NCBI GenBank assembly: GCA_963664655.2
Contig: CAXXHM010000001.1
Span: 744,001 to 808,000, forward strand
Length of the DNA: 64,000 bases
Direction: 5' to 3'
Source: Desulfospira sp963664655
GTDB lineage: Bacteria > Desulfobacterota > Desulfobacteria > Desulfobacterales > Desulfobacteraceae
Position numbers and translations under genes: made by a program. Shown piece after piece: positions 32,429 to 42,421 of this stretch; position 1 is the stretch's first letter; each line of letters begins with the position of its first letter. A model generated the notes under the pieces. That model saw only the letters and a program-made list of their open reading frames with translations. It did not search any database and was not told the origin of the DNA.

Positions 32429-35391
32429 AGCTGTCCCAACTGATCCGTCATACTGATCTGCTCAGCGGCGTTGGCCTGCCTGAGGATTCAGAACCGGTCC
32501 GGGCCGTCACTTCCGATTCCCGGCAGGCGGGGCCGGGCGCAGTGTTTGTGGCCATTAAAGGGCATGCCGCCGACGGCCACGATTACATGGCCCAGGCCAT
32601 TGAAAACGGTGCCATGGCCGTTGTGGCCCAGGAAAATCCCCTTAACCTGGACCGGGTGCTTCTGGTTAAAGATACCCGGAAAACGTTGGCAGACCTGGCG
32701 GCCCGGTTTTACGGCCACCCGTCAAGGGACATGACCCTGGTGGGGGTCACCGGCACCAACGGCAAGACCACCGTCACCTGGCTTCTGGAAAGCATTTTCA
32801 CCCGGGCAGGGTTTAACTGCGGTGTCATCGGCACCGTCAACATCCGGTACAACGGCCAGGTCACGGACAACCCCATTACCACCCCGGATGCCCTGGTGAT
32901 TCAAAAAACCTTGTCTGAAATGAAGGCCGCCGGTGTGACCCATGTGGTCACGGAGGTGTCCTCCCACGGCTTGACCCAGTTCAGGGTCAATGAATGTGAG
33001 TTTAATGCCGGCATCTTTACCAACCTGACCCAGGACCACTTAGACTACCACCCGGACATGGAAGCCTATTTTCTTTGCAAACAAAGCTTTTTTACAGACT
33101 TTATTGCCGTGGGACCCAAAACGCCCAGTGCGGTCATCAACGTGGACCACGCATACGGCATCCGGCTGTCCAAGTCCCTGTCCTGTCCGAAAATCCTGGT
33201 GGGCCAGGACCCGGCCGCCCATGTGAAAACCTGTAAAATAACCGACACCATTGCCGGTCTTTCCGGCACCCTTTGCTTTGGGTCTGAAAAGGTCCCCTTT
33301 AAATCCAACCTGACGGGCAAATTCAACCTTGAAAACATCCTTTGTGCCGCCGGCGCAGCCAAGGCCGTGGGCATCGCCCCCCCGGACATCATCCGCGGCA
33401 TTGAGGCCTGCACCCTTATCCCGGGCCGCCTTGAAAAAATCCCCAACACCCTGGACCGATACCTTTTTGTGGATTACGCCCATACCCCGGATGCCCTGGA
33501 ATCCATCCTGGATACGTTAAGAAACCGGGCCCCGGGGCGGCTCATCACCGTGTTCGGCTGCGGCGGGGACCGGGACCGGACCAAACGCCCCCTCATGGGC
33601 AACATCGCCGGGGAATACAGTGACCTTGCCATTGTCACCTCGGACAACCCGAGGACCGAAGACCCGGACAAGATTATTGAAGATATTGTCAAGGGCATGG
33701 CCGGCACCCCAAAGGCCTTTGACAACGGCCAGCCCCCCCCGGGCCGGGGCTACCTGGTCTGCCCGGACAGAAAACAGGCCATTGCCAGGGCATTGGAACT
33801 GTCCCGCCCCTCAGACATTGTGGTGGTGGCCGGCAAGGGGCATGAAACCTATCAGATCACGCCCCGGGGAACCATCCACTTTGATGACAAAGAAGAGCTG
33901 ATCCTGGCCTGCAAGGCCTATGAATCCAGATTTTCACCCATTCCCTGGCACATAGATGATCTGTCCTGTGCCCTGGGCATCACGCCGGTTATTTCATCTG
34001 GTGAGAATTCCTTCGTATTTTCAGGGATCAGCACCGACTCCAGGACCATTGAACCGGACCAGGTCTTCTTAAGCTTAAAAGGGGAAAAATTTGACGGCCA
34101 CACCTTTATTCCGGACATGGTCAAAAAGGGCATCAAAGCCATTGTGGCCCGGGAAGGGGCCATCCCCGCATCCAGACTAAAGGCCATGGAAAAGGAAACC
34201 GGGCTGTCCCTTTTTCTGGTGCCCGACACCCTTGGGGCCTTAGGGCAGCTGGCCCGGTACCAGCGGGACCGGGCAGGGGTCAAGGTCCTTGCCATTACCG
34301 GTTCCAGCGGAAAAACCAGTACCCGGAAAATGGTCCATGAAATCTTCAGACAAAAATTTCATACCCTGGCCACCAGGGGCAACTTCAACAATGAAATCGG
34401 GGTTCCCTTAACCCTTTTAAACCTGTCAGCCGCCCATGAATGGGCCATTGTAGAAATGGGCATGAACCACATGGGAGAACTGTCACGGCTGTCCGCCATT
34501 GCCTGCCCTGATATTGCCGTGGTCACCAACACCTCGGGTGCCCACCTTGAGGGGCTTGGCACCGTGGAAAACGTGGCCCGGGCCAAGGCCCAGATTTTTG
34601 ACCATGCCCGCAAAAACGCCACGGCCATCATTTACGGGGATGACCCCCGGGCAGACATTTTAAAAGAGGGCGCACAGAACAACCCGGATATTTCAAATAT
34701 CCTGTTTTTCGGGTTCCGGTCCGCCAACCAGGTCAGGGCGGAACAGGTTGAGATAAAAGATGACCACTGCCGGTTTACCCTTAACATCAACGGCAGGGCC
34801 GCTGCCTGCGGAATCCCCTCTCCGGCATCCTTTATGGTCAACAATGCCCTGGCCGCCGCGGCCGCCGCTTCCCTGGCCGGGATTGAGCCGCCAACCGTCT
34901 GTGAGGGACTCCAGAAATTCACCCCGGAATCCGGCCGCATGAATATTGTCCGGCTCAGCAGCGGCATCACCCTGATTGACGACACTTACAACGCCAATCC
35001 CGCCTCGGTCACCATGGCCCTGCAGACCCTGGCCCGCCAGGCCGGAAACAAGCCGTCCATTGCCGTTCTCGGGGACATGCTTGAACTCGGGCAAGATGCC
35101 GAAACCTATCACCGGCAAATCGGCAAAACCGTTGCCGGGCTCAACATCACCCGGCTTTATGCCACCGGCCCTTTAAGTGAATCCACCTTTAAAGGCGCCC
35201 TGGACAACGGGTATCCCAAGGACAGGGTATTTTACGGGAAAAAACCGGTCATTGCCCAAAAGGTTGCCGAAACGGCAGAACCGGGGGCGTGGATCCTGGT
35301 GAAAGGCTCCCGGGGCATGGCCATGGAGACCATTGTCCGGGAGCTCAAAGAACAGATGAACACCAACAGCAAATCCCAAGGGGCCACTTAA
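32425..35391 (+). CDS. murEF: fused MurE-MurF ligase
   Basis: One uninterrupted 988-codon frame encodes two cytoplasmic wall-precursor ligases. Residues 1 to about 500 are MurE: ATP loop GVTGTNGKTTVTW and the DNPR motif at about 407, which marks addition of meso-diaminopimelate to UDP-MurNAc-L-Ala-D-Glu. From about residue 506 the chain is MurF: a fresh N-terminal domain (STDSRTIEPDQVFLSLKG), ATP loop GSSGKTSTRK and DTYNANPASV, which adds D-Ala-D-Ala. Both halves keep complete motifs, so both should be active. No stop or internal ribosome site separates them. A MurE-MurF fusion is known in Bordetella. Confidence 0.95.
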   Translation: MKLSQLIRHTDLLSGVGLPEDSEPVRAVTSDSRQAGPGAVFVAIKGHAADGHDYMAQAIENGAMAVVAQENPLNLDRVLLVKDTRKTLADLAARFYGHPSRDMTLVGVTGTNGKTTVTWLLESIFTRAGFNCGVIGTVNIRYNGQVTDNPITTPDALVIQKTLSEMKAAGVTHVVTEVSSHGLTQFRVNECEFNAGIFTNLTQDHLDYHPDMEAYFLCKQSFFTDFIAVGPKTPSAVINVDHAYGIRLSKSLSCPKILVGQDPAAHVKTCKITDTIAGLSGTLCFGSEKVPFKSNLTGKFNLENILCAAGAAKAVGIAPPDIIRGIEACTLIPGRLEKIPNTLDRYLFVDYAHTPDALESILDTLRNRAPGRLITVFGCGGDRDRTKRPLMGNIAGEYSDLAIVTSDNPRTEDPDKIIEDIVKGMAGTPKAFDNGQPPPGRGYLVCPDRKQAIARALELSRPSDIVVVAGKGHETYQITPRGTIHFDDKEELILACKAYESRFSPIPWHIDDLSCALGITPVISSGENSFVFSGISTDSRTIEPDQVFLSLKGEKFDGHTFIPDMVKKGIKAIVAREGAIPASRLKAMEKETGLSLFLVPDTLGALGQLARYQRDRAGVKVLAITGSSGKTSTRKMVHEIFRQKFHTLATRGNFNNEIGVPLTLLNLSAAHEWAIVEMGMNHMGELSRLSAIACPDIAVVTNTSGAHLEGLGTVENVARAKAQIFDHARKNATAIIYGDDPRADILKEGAQNNPDISNILFFGFRSANQVRAEQVEIKDDHCRFTLNINGRAAACGIPSPASFMVNNALAAAAAASLAGIEPPTVCEGLQKFTPESGRMNIVRLSSGITLIDDTYNANPASVTMALQTLARQAGNKPSIAVLGDMLELGQDAETYHRQIGKTVAGLNITRLYATGPLSESTFKGALDNGYPKDRVFYGKKPVIAQKVAETAEPGAWILVKGSRGMAMETIVRELKEQMNTNSKSQGAT

Positions 35392-35396
35392 CATCC

Positions 35397-36476
35397 ATGT
35401 TTTATGAGTTCATATATCCCTTTCATGACCAGTTCAGTTTTCTGAATATCTTCCGGTATATCACCTTCAGGACCATCTACGGCGGACTGACGGCGTTTAT
35501 CATCTGCCTGATTTTGGGTCCCTTTGTCATCCGGCTGCTGTCCACCATGCAGATCGGCCAGATCATCCAGACCGACGGGCCTAAGACCCATTTGGGAAAG
35601 CAGGGAACCCCCACCATGGGCGGGATACTGATCCTGTTTTCCATTCTGATTTCCACCTTTTTATGGGGAAATCTATCCAACCATTATGTGGGCATTCTGA
35701 TCCTGACCCTTATCCTGTTCGGGGCCATCGGGTTTATTGACGACTACCTGATGCAGGTCAAAAAAAGGAACATGGGGTTTACGGCCCGGGGAAAATTCAC
35801 CCTTCAGGTGGCCTTCAGCCTGGTCATTGCCTGGCTGATCTACCAGTGTCCGGACTTTAACACCACGTTGACCATCCCGTTTTTCAAGAATTTCTCTCCG
35901 GAACTGGGAATATGGTACATTCCCTTTGCCTGCCTGGTCATTGTGGGAACCTCCAATGCCGTGAACCTCACCGACGGGCTGGACGGTCTGGCCATCGGCC
36001 CCTTTATCGTGGCATCGGTCACCTATATGCTCTTTGCCTATGTGGCCGGCCACAATCAGTTTGCCGGTTACCTTCACATCCGGCACATCACCTCGGCCGG
36101 CGAAGTCTGTGTGATCTGCGGGGTCCTGGCCGGGGCCGGCATGGGATTTCTATGGTTTAACGCCCACCCGGCCCAGGTGTTTATGGGGGATTCGGGTTCT
36201 CTCCCTTTAGGCGCCATTTTAGGAACCATTGCCATTGTGACCAAGCAGGAAATTTTACTGCTGATTGTCGGGGGGCTGTTTGTACTTGAAGCCCTGTCCG
36301 TGATCATCCAGGTCTCCTACTTTAAACTGACCAAGGGAAAGCGCATCTTCAGGATGGCCCCCCTGCACCACCATTTTGAACTCAAAGGCTGGCATGAATC
36401 CAAGGTCATTGTCCGGTTCTGGATCATTTCCATTACCCTGGCGTTAATCTCTCTGAGTACCCTGAAAATAAGATGA
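35397..36476 (+). CDS. mraY: phospho-N-acetylmuramoyl-pentapeptide transferase MraY
   Basis: The start is set at the ATG at 35397 (MFYEFIYPFHDQFSF); a longer frame from 35289 overlaps murF and has no family similarity. The 359-residue integral membrane enzyme transfers phospho-MurNAc-pentapeptide to undecaprenyl phosphate to make lipid I. It has about ten helices and the conserved motifs GPKTHLGKQGTPTMGGI, FIDDY, NAVNLTDGLDGLA, FMGDSGSL and PLHHHFE. Confidence 0.94.
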   Translation: MFYEFIYPFHDQFSFLNIFRYITFRTIYGGLTAFIICLILGPFVIRLLSTMQIGQIIQTDGPKTHLGKQGTPTMGGILILFSILISTFLWGNLSNHYVGILILTLILFGAIGFIDDYLMQVKKRNMGFTARGKFTLQVAFSLVIAWLIYQCPDFNTTLTIPFFKNFSPELGIWYIPFACLVIVGTSNAVNLTDGLDGLAIGPFIVASVTYMLFAYVAGHNQFAGYLHIRHITSAGEVCVICGVLAGAGMGFLWFNAHPAQVFMGDSGSLPLGAILGTIAIVTKQEILLLIVGGLFVLEALSVIIQVSYFKLTKGKRIFRMAPLHHHFELKGWHESKVIVRFWIISITLALISLSTLKIR

Positions 36477-37858
36477 AGAACACATCACAGGCATACTATT
36501 TAATTGTCGGCATGGGCCGTTCCGGCCTGTCCATGGCAAAATTTCTTCATTCCAAAGGAGAGGCGGTAAAGGCCACGGATATTGATCCTTCTAAAACCCG
36601 CGCCCAGACAGAACTTGAGCGCCTGGGCATTGACACCCAGGTGGGGTTTCATGACCAGGCCTTTTTTGATCAGGCCCATACCCTGGTGGTCAGCCCGGGC
36701 ATCCCGCTGACCGTTTCCTATATTCAAAATGCCCGGAAAAAAGGGGCCAGGGTCACCGGCGAGCTGGACATCTTCAGTGAATACAACACCACCCCGGTCA
36801 TTGCCGTAACCGGCACCAATGGAAAAACCACCACCACCACCCTGATCCGGGACATCATGGCCCAAAGCGGCCTTAAGGTTTTTACCGGCGGCAACATCGG
36901 CACCCCCCTGATGGAGTATCTGCTGTCAGATAAACCCTGTGACGTGGTGGTGGCTGAAATTTCGAGTTTTCAGCTGGACCTGTCCCGTAACTTTCATCCT
37001 GATGTGGCGGTGCTGCTCAACATCACCGACGACCATCTGGACCGGTATGAGGATTTCACAGCCTACGAAGATTCAAAATATTCCATTTTCAAAAACCAGA
37101 CCCTGGCCGATGCCGCCGTTATCAACCGGGACATGGCCGGGTATTCTGAAAAAAAGAACATCATACCGTCCACCGTGTATGAATTTTCCGCCACATCCCT
37201 GGTAACGTCAGGGGCCACCATCCATGAAGATGCCGTCACCCTCTCAATGCCCCGGATCTCAAACCCGAAGGAAGGCCGGATCCCCTGCGGGCACTTCACA
37301 GGCCTGCAAGGGGGCCACAACCGGGAAAACCTGGCCGCAGCGGCCCTGGCCGGCCTCTGTGCCGGGGCCTCCGTTTCCGGCCTGATCCAGGCCCTGGAAA
37401 ACTTCAAAGGGCTTTCCCACAGAATTGCCTTTGTCCGGGAACTGGACCAGATCAAATTTTATAACGATTCCAAAGCCACCAACACCGATGCCGTGGTCCG
37501 GGCCGTCCAGGCCCTGTCCGAAGGCATGGATGGCAAAAAGATCATCCTCATCCTGGGCGGCCGGGAAAAGGGGCTTGATTTTGCCCCCCTGGTTCCCGCG
37601 GTCCGGGACCGGGTCAAGCTGATCCTGGCCATTGGCGAAGCCGCTGCCCATGTCACAAAAGACTTTCATTCTCTTTGCCCGGTCCGGACCCCAGCTGACA
37701 TGGCCCAGGCCGTCCGATTTGCCCATGAAGCCGGTGAGCCCGGGGACATTGTCCTGCTCTCCCCGGCCTGTGCCAGCTTTGACATGTACGAAAACTATGA
37801 AGCACGGGGCCGTGATTTTACCGAACAGGTCAACCAGCTGGAGGCTATCCATGCATAA
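36473..37858 (+). CDS. murD: UDP-N-acetylmuramoylalanine-D-glutamate ligase
   Basis: The 461-residue cytoplasmic ligase adds D-Glu to UDP-MurNAc-L-Ala. It has an N-terminal Rossmann-like domain (LIVGMGRSGLS), ATP loop AVTGTNGKTTTTT, the central NITDDHLDRY and FYNDSKATNTDA motifs, and SPACASFDMYENYEARG at the end. It starts within the mraY stop (ATGA overlap). A repeat-containing 80-bp gap separates it from ftsW. Confidence 0.95.
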   Translation: MKNTSQAYYLIVGMGRSGLSMAKFLHSKGEAVKATDIDPSKTRAQTELERLGIDTQVGFHDQAFFDQAHTLVVSPGIPLTVSYIQNARKKGARVTGELDIFSEYNTTPVIAVTGTNGKTTTTTLIRDIMAQSGLKVFTGGNIGTPLMEYLLSDKPCDVVVAEISSFQLDLSRNFHPDVAVLLNITDDHLDRYEDFTAYEDSKYSIFKNQTLADAAVINRDMAGYSEKKNIIPSTVYEFSATSLVTSGATIHEDAVTLSMPRISNPKEGRIPCGHFTGLQGGHNRENLAAAALAGLCAGASVSGLIQALENFKGLSHRIAFVRELDQIKFYNDSKATNTDAVVRAVQALSEGMDGKKIILILGGREKGLDFAPLVPAVRDRVKLILAIGEAAAHVTKDFHSLCPVRTPADMAQAVRFAHEAGEPGDIVLLSPACASFDMYENYEARGRDFTEQVNQLEAIHA

Positions 37859-37897
37859 CCCAAAGCATTCTCATTTCCAGCCCCCGGTCCTTGCCCT

Positions 37898-37932
37898 CTT
37901 GTTTCTTGTTTCCAGTTTCCAGTTTCTTGGGG
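37898..37932. repeat. degenerate heptamer array inside the dcw operon
   Basis: Five 7-bp units (CTTGTTT, CTTGTTT, CCAGTTT, CCAGTTT, CTTGGGG) resemble the tail of the 28.6-kb array. They occupy the murD-ftsW gap and end just before the ftsW ribosome binding region. Confidence 0.6.
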
Positions 37933-37938
37933 GTGGCC

Positions 37939-39057
37939 ATGCATAATTTAGCCGCCACCCACCCGGTGTTAAGCGAGAAAGGACTTCTCTTTCCGGTGCT
38001 GCTCCTGTGCGGCATCGGCATTACCATGGTCTGTTCCGCCTCCTGCGCCATCAGCCTGGAAACCCACAACACCCTTTACTATTATATGGAGCGCCAGGCC
38101 GTCTTTTTTGCCCTGAGCTTAGGGGTGATGTTCACGGCGGCCTCCCTGCCCTTCAGGCTATACAAGAGCCTTGCCTGGATCATCCTGCTGTCTTCACTTC
38201 TGTTGCTGATCCTGGTCCTGGTGCCGGCATTAAAGGTCAAAGCCGGCGGTGCCTGCCGGTGGCTGAACCTGTTCGGGTTTACCTTTCAGCCGGCTGAATT
38301 TGCCAAGCTGGCCCTGATCATCTTCATGGCCTATTCCCTTTCCAAAAAACAGCCGTCCATCCACGACTTTTCCATTGGGTTTGTCCCCCATTTCATGATT
38401 TATCTGCTGTTTGCAGGGCTTATCCTGCTTCAGCCGGACTTTGGCACCATCGTGGTCATGGGAATGATCTGCTGGGGCATGATGTTTGTGGCCGGGGTAA
38501 AGCTCCTTCACCTGCTAAGCCCCCTGCCCCTGCTCATCCCGGCCGTCTATTTTCTGATCTTCAAGGTGGACTACAGGCTCCAGCGGATCATGACCTTTAT
38601 GAACGCCTGGGACGATCCTTACAACACAGGCTACCAGATCACCCAGTCCCTTAAGGCCTTCGGGGCCGGGGGGCTGGCCGGCAGGGGCCTGGGGCTGGGC
38701 ATCCAGAAAATGTACTATCTGCCCGAACCCCATACGGATTTTATCCTTTCCATTATCGGAGAAGAGCTCGGGTTTTTCGGCGTGATATTTATCCTGGTCC
38801 TGTATGCCGTCATTCTGATCAAGGGCAGCAAAATCGCCCGAAATTCCAAGAGCATGTTCGGCGCTGTGGCCGCCGCCGGCCTGACCATTTATCTGGGCAT
38901 CCAGGTGATCATCAATGCCGGCGTCACCCTGGGGGTTCTTCCCACCAAAGGGCTGACCCTGCCCTTTATCTCCTACGGGGGAACCTCTTTGCTCGTGAAC
39001 ATGGCCGGCATCGGCATTTTAATGAATATCGGGGCATCGGTGAGACATGGCAAATAA
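37939..39057 (+). CDS. ftsW: septal peptidoglycan polymerase FtsW
   Basis: I start at the ATG at 37939 (MHNLAATHPVLSEKG) because the longer frame from 37891 is translated repeat. The 372-residue SEDS-family glycosyltransferase has about ten helices and the conserved features RWLNLFGFTFQPAEFAKLA, LLQPDFGT, NPxxT-like DPYNTGYQI, EPHTDFILSIIGEELGF and LPFISYGGTSL. It polymerises glycan strands at the septum with FtsI. It overlaps murG by 11 bp. Confidence 0.93.
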   Translation: MHNLAATHPVLSEKGLLFPVLLLCGIGITMVCSASCAISLETHNTLYYYMERQAVFFALSLGVMFTAASLPFRLYKSLAWIILLSSLLLLILVLVPALKVKAGGACRWLNLFGFTFQPAEFAKLALIIFMAYSLSKKQPSIHDFSIGFVPHFMIYLLFAGLILLQPDFGTIVVMGMICWGMMFVAGVKLLHLLSPLPLLIPAVYFLIFKVDYRLQRIMTFMNAWDDPYNTGYQITQSLKAFGAGGLAGRGLGLGIQKMYYLPEPHTDFILSIIGEELGFFGVIFILVLYAVILIKGSKIARNSKSMFGAVAAAGLTIYLGIQVIINAGVTLGVLPTKGLTLPFISYGGTSLLVNMAGIGILMNIGASVRHGK

Positions 39058-40138
39058 TCCCAACATTCTCATAGCCGGCGGAAAAACAGGCGGCCACCTG
39101 TTTCCCGGCATTGCCACGGTCCAGGCCATGGAATCCATGGCCCCGGAATGCCGGGTCCTGTTTGTGGGGACCAATGCCCCTTTTGAGGTGGATACCCTGG
39201 CCCGATACGGATACCCTCACCAGACCATCCTGGCCGCTCCGGTCAAGGGCGGCAGCCTTCTGGCCAAGGCCAGGGCCGTGGTCCTGATCCTGATTTCCCT
39301 GATCCAGGCCCTGATCCTGCTGCTGCGGGTAAAACCCGCCTTTGTGCTGGGCGTCGGCGCTTACTCCTCCTTTACCCTGGTCCTGGCCGCCTGGATCTTG
39401 AGAATCCCGAGGGCACTGCAGGAGCAGAACACCATCCCCGGCATTACCAACCGGCTGTTGTCACGGTTTGTTCCCGTGGTCTTTACCGCCTTTGAAACCA
39501 CCCGGCACATCCCTGAAGCCAAAACCCGGTGGGTGGGCAACCCCATGCGAAAATCCACCCCGGCGGCCTTGAGCGATGACCTGCCGGATATCCCAAAAAA
39601 TGATTTTATCATCCTGGTCACCGGGGGAAGCCAGGGTGCGTCCAGCATCAACCGGGCGGTTCTGGATATGGCCGGACAGCTGGAAAACCAGTCCGGCCTG
39701 TTTATCATCCACCAGACCGGGACCCGGGATGAAAAAATGGTTGAACAGGCCTATGCCAAACTGAACATCAACGCCCACAGCGCCGCCTTTTTCCATGACA
39801 TGCCAAGCCTTCAGGACAAGGCAGACCTGGTCATTGCAAGGTCCGGGGCCGGCACGATTTCAGAGCTGGCCGTTAAAGGGTGCCCGGCCATATTCATTCC
39901 CTTTCCCCATGCCGCCGACGACCACCAGACCTTTAATGCCATGGATTTAGAAAAAAAAGGGGCGGCCCTGGTGATGGCGGACAAAGACCTTTCGGGGGAC
40001 CGGCTGGCCCGCATGGTTCTGGACCTTAAAAGCCACCCGGAAAAACTGTCGGCCATGTCAAACGCCATGAAAAAAACCGCCATGCCCAAAGCGGCCCAGA
40101 CCATTGCCGCCCATATATTAGAGGAGATCAAAGGATAA
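39047..40138 (+). CDS. murG: lipid II synthase MurG
   Basis: The 363-residue peripheral membrane glycosyltransferase adds GlcNAc from UDP-GlcNAc to lipid I. It has the N-terminal GGKTGGHLFPG loop, PRALQEQNTIPGITNR, the C-domain loop VTGGSQGASSINRAV, and ARSGAGTISELAVKGCPAIFIPFPHAADDHQ. The two-domain GT-B fold has the usual length. Confidence 0.95.
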   Translation: MANNPNILIAGGKTGGHLFPGIATVQAMESMAPECRVLFVGTNAPFEVDTLARYGYPHQTILAAPVKGGSLLAKARAVVLILISLIQALILLLRVKPAFVLGVGAYSSFTLVLAAWILRIPRALQEQNTIPGITNRLLSRFVPVVFTAFETTRHIPEAKTRWVGNPMRKSTPAALSDDLPDIPKNDFIILVTGGSQGASSINRAVLDMAGQLENQSGLFIIHQTGTRDEKMVEQAYAKLNINAHSAAFFHDMPSLQDKADLVIARSGAGTISELAVKGCPAIFIPFPHAADDHQTFNAMDLEKKGAALVMADKDLSGDRLARMVLDLKSHPEKLSAMSNAMKKTAMPKAAQTIAAHILEEIKG

Positions 40139-40142
40139 ATTC

Positions 40143-41510
40143 ATGTACCAGCACGACTACCATATCCATTTTGTCGGCATCGGCGGCATCGGCATGAGCG
40201 GCATTGCCGAGCTTTTGTTAAACCTGGGATACCAGGTATCCGGCTCGGATTTAAAGCTGTCGCACATCACCGAGCGCCTCACCCAAAAAGGGGCAAAAAT
40301 TTTCAAAGGCCATGCCAAGGACCAGGTAAAAGGGGCCAATGTGGTGGTGACCTCTTCGGCCATTTCCGGCAAAAACCCCGAGGTCGTCCGGGCAAAGGAG
40401 CTTTCCATCCCCCTTATCCCCAGAGCCGAGATGCTGGCCGAGCTCATGCGCATCAAATACTCCATTGCCGTATCCGGGGCCCATGGCAAAACCTCCACCA
40501 CCTCCATGATCTCCCAGATCCTCAACACCGCAGGCCTTGACCCCACCGTGATCGTGGGCGGGCTGCTCCAGGGCCTTGACACCAATGCCCTGCACGGCAA
40601 AGGCGAGTTTATCGTTGCCGAGGCCGATGAGAGCGACGGCTCATTTTTAAAATATGCCCCGGCCATTGCCGCAGTCACCAATATTGACCTGGAACATCTT
40701 GATTTTTATAAAGACATTGACGATATCAAGGACAAATTTGTCCAGTTTATCAACTCGGTCCCCTTTTACGGACTGGCGGTCCTCTGCCTGGACAATCCCC
40801 ATATCCAGGATATCCTGCCCCGGATCAGGGTGAGATACACCACCTTCGGCATGACGGCCCAGTCCGATCTCAAGGCCCGGGACATTACATTTGAAAACGG
40901 CAAAAGCCGGTTCAAGGTCATCAGCCATGACCAGCTGTTAGGGGAAGTCAAACTTAATATTGCCGGCCAGCACAATATTTCCAATGCCCTGGCCGGCATT
41001 GCCGTGGCCCTGGAATTAAAAATCCCCTTTGCTGTCATTAAAGCGGCGTTAGAAGAAATCAAAGGCGTCAAACGGCGCCTCGAAATCAAGGGAAAAACAA
41101 AAGATTTCCTGGTCATGGATGATTACGGCCACCATCCCACGGAGATTGCCGCCACCTTGAACGCGGTCCGGCAAAGCTACCCGGACAAACGGCTGGTGGT
41201 CCTGTTCCAGCCCCACCGGTATACAAGGACCAAAGCCTTGTTTGCCGAATTTACCCGGTCTTTTTACCAGTCCGATGTCCTGGTGCTTCTGCCCATTTAT
41301 GCGGCCAGCGAACAGCCCATTGAAGGGATCGGCTCAGACCGCCTGGCAGAGGGGATAAGGGCCCACGGCCACAAGGACGTCTCCTTTGCCCCTGATTTTA
41401 ACCAGGCCTTGTCCATGATCACCCATAAGGCCCAAAAAGGGGACCTGATCCTGACCCTGGGGGCAGGCGATGTGTATACCCTTGGCGAAAAACTGGTGGA
41501 GATATTATAA
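40143..41510 (+). CDS. murC: UDP-N-acetylmuramate-L-alanine ligase
   Basis: The 455-residue cytoplasmic ligase adds L-Ala to UDP-MurNAc, the first step of stem-peptide assembly. Motifs are HFVGIGGIGMSGIAE at the N-terminus, ATP loop AVSGAHGKTSTTSM, EADESDGSF and DDYGHHPTEI. It is spaced 4 bp from murG and 2 bp from murB. Confidence 0.95.
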   Translation: MYQHDYHIHFVGIGGIGMSGIAELLLNLGYQVSGSDLKLSHITERLTQKGAKIFKGHAKDQVKGANVVVTSSAISGKNPEVVRAKELSIPLIPRAEMLAELMRIKYSIAVSGAHGKTSTTSMISQILNTAGLDPTVIVGGLLQGLDTNALHGKGEFIVAEADESDGSFLKYAPAIAAVTNIDLEHLDFYKDIDDIKDKFVQFINSVPFYGLAVLCLDNPHIQDILPRIRVRYTTFGMTAQSDLKARDITFENGKSRFKVISHDQLLGEVKLNIAGQHNISNALAGIAVALELKIPFAVIKAALEEIKGVKRRLEIKGKTKDFLVMDDYGHHPTEIAATLNAVRQSYPDKRLVVLFQPHRYTRTKALFAEFTRSFYQSDVLVLLPIYAASEQPIEGIGSDRLAEGIRAHGHKDVSFAPDFNQALSMITHKAQKGDLILTLGAGDVYTLGEKLVEIL

Positions 41511-41512
41511 CC

Positions 41513-42421
41513 ATGGAATTCAATGACAATTATCAGCAATTCAAAGAACAGTTCAGCCTTTTGTCCATGGAACCCTTGAAAAAGTACACCAGTTTCAGGG
41601 TGGGCGGGCCGGCCGATCTTCTGGCCCTGCCCGGATCGGTTCAGCAGCTCAAAGACCTGCTCAAGGCCGCCAGGCAGCGGCAGATCCCCGTCACCATCCT
41701 GGGGGGCGGTTCCAACACCCTGGTGTCCGATGAAGGGATCAGGGGGCTTGTCCTTGTCCTGAAACGTTTCCGGGCCCGCCTTGATGTGGTTGAAGCCCGC
41801 CGGGTCAAGGCCCTTTGCGGCGAAGCCCTGGCCGCCGTGGTGAGGTTTTCTTCAGACCAGGGGCTGTCCGGCCTTGAATTTGCCGCCGGCATCCCAGGCA
41901 CCATCGGGGGGGCCGTGATGATGAATGCCGGCACAAAAGACAAATGGATGAGCCACGTGCTGTCGTCCATTGATGTCATGGACCCGGAATCCCTTGAGGT
42001 AGAGACCATCCCGGCCAAAGACCTGCGGTTCGAGTATCGAAAGCTTGGCCTGCCCGGCAAAATCATCATTTCAGCCATGCTCGACCTTGTTCCCGGGGAT
42101 CCCGCAGCCATTAAAGAAAAGATTCGGTCCCACCAGGAACGAAAACGGCTGACCCAGCCCATTGCCGAGGCCAGCGGCGGATGTTTTTTTAAAAATCCCT
42201 CCCCGGACAACCCCGCCGGAAAGCTGATTGAAGAAGCCGGCCTCAAGGGAATGGAATTAAACGGGGCCAAGGTGTCTGACCTTCACGCCAACTTTATTGT
42301 GAACACAGGGGGTGCCTCGTGCAGGGACATTCTGGCCTTAAGCGAAAAGGTGAAACAAACCGTATTTGAAACATTTAATATCACACTGGAAACAGAGGTA
42401 AAGGTGACAGGCCATGAGTAA
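41513..42421 (+). CDS. murB: UDP-N-acetylenolpyruvoylglucosamine reductase
   Basis: The 302-residue FAD enzyme reduces enolpyruvyl-UDP-GlcNAc to UDP-MurNAc. It has the FAD-binding TSFRVGGPADLL and ILGGGSNTLV motifs, the GIPGTIGGAVMMNAG segment, and the catalytic SGGCFFKNP region near residue 222. Its length suggests the shorter type II form. No ddl gene follows, unlike in E. coli; the next gene is ftsQ, overlapping by 8 bp. Confidence 0.94.
   Translation: MEFNDNYQQFKEQFSLLSMEPLKKYTSFRVGGPADLLALPGSVQQLKDLLKAARQRQIPVTILGGGSNTLVSDEGIRGLVLVLKRFRARLDVVEARRVKALCGEALAAVVRFSSDQGLSGLEFAAGIPGTIGGAVMMNAGTKDKWMSHVLSSIDVMDPESLEVETIPAKDLRFEYRKLGLPGKIIISAMLDLVPGDPAAIKEKIRSHQERKRLTQPIAEASGGCFFKNPSPDNPAGKLIEEAGLKGMELNGAKVSDLHANFIVNTGGASCRDILALSEKVKQTVFETFNITLETEVKVTGHE

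Noticed and set aside
35289..35396. N-terminal extension of mraY overlapping murF
   Set aside because: The added residues are polar and His/Gln-rich, unlike any MraY, and the ATG at 35397 gives the family's normal start.
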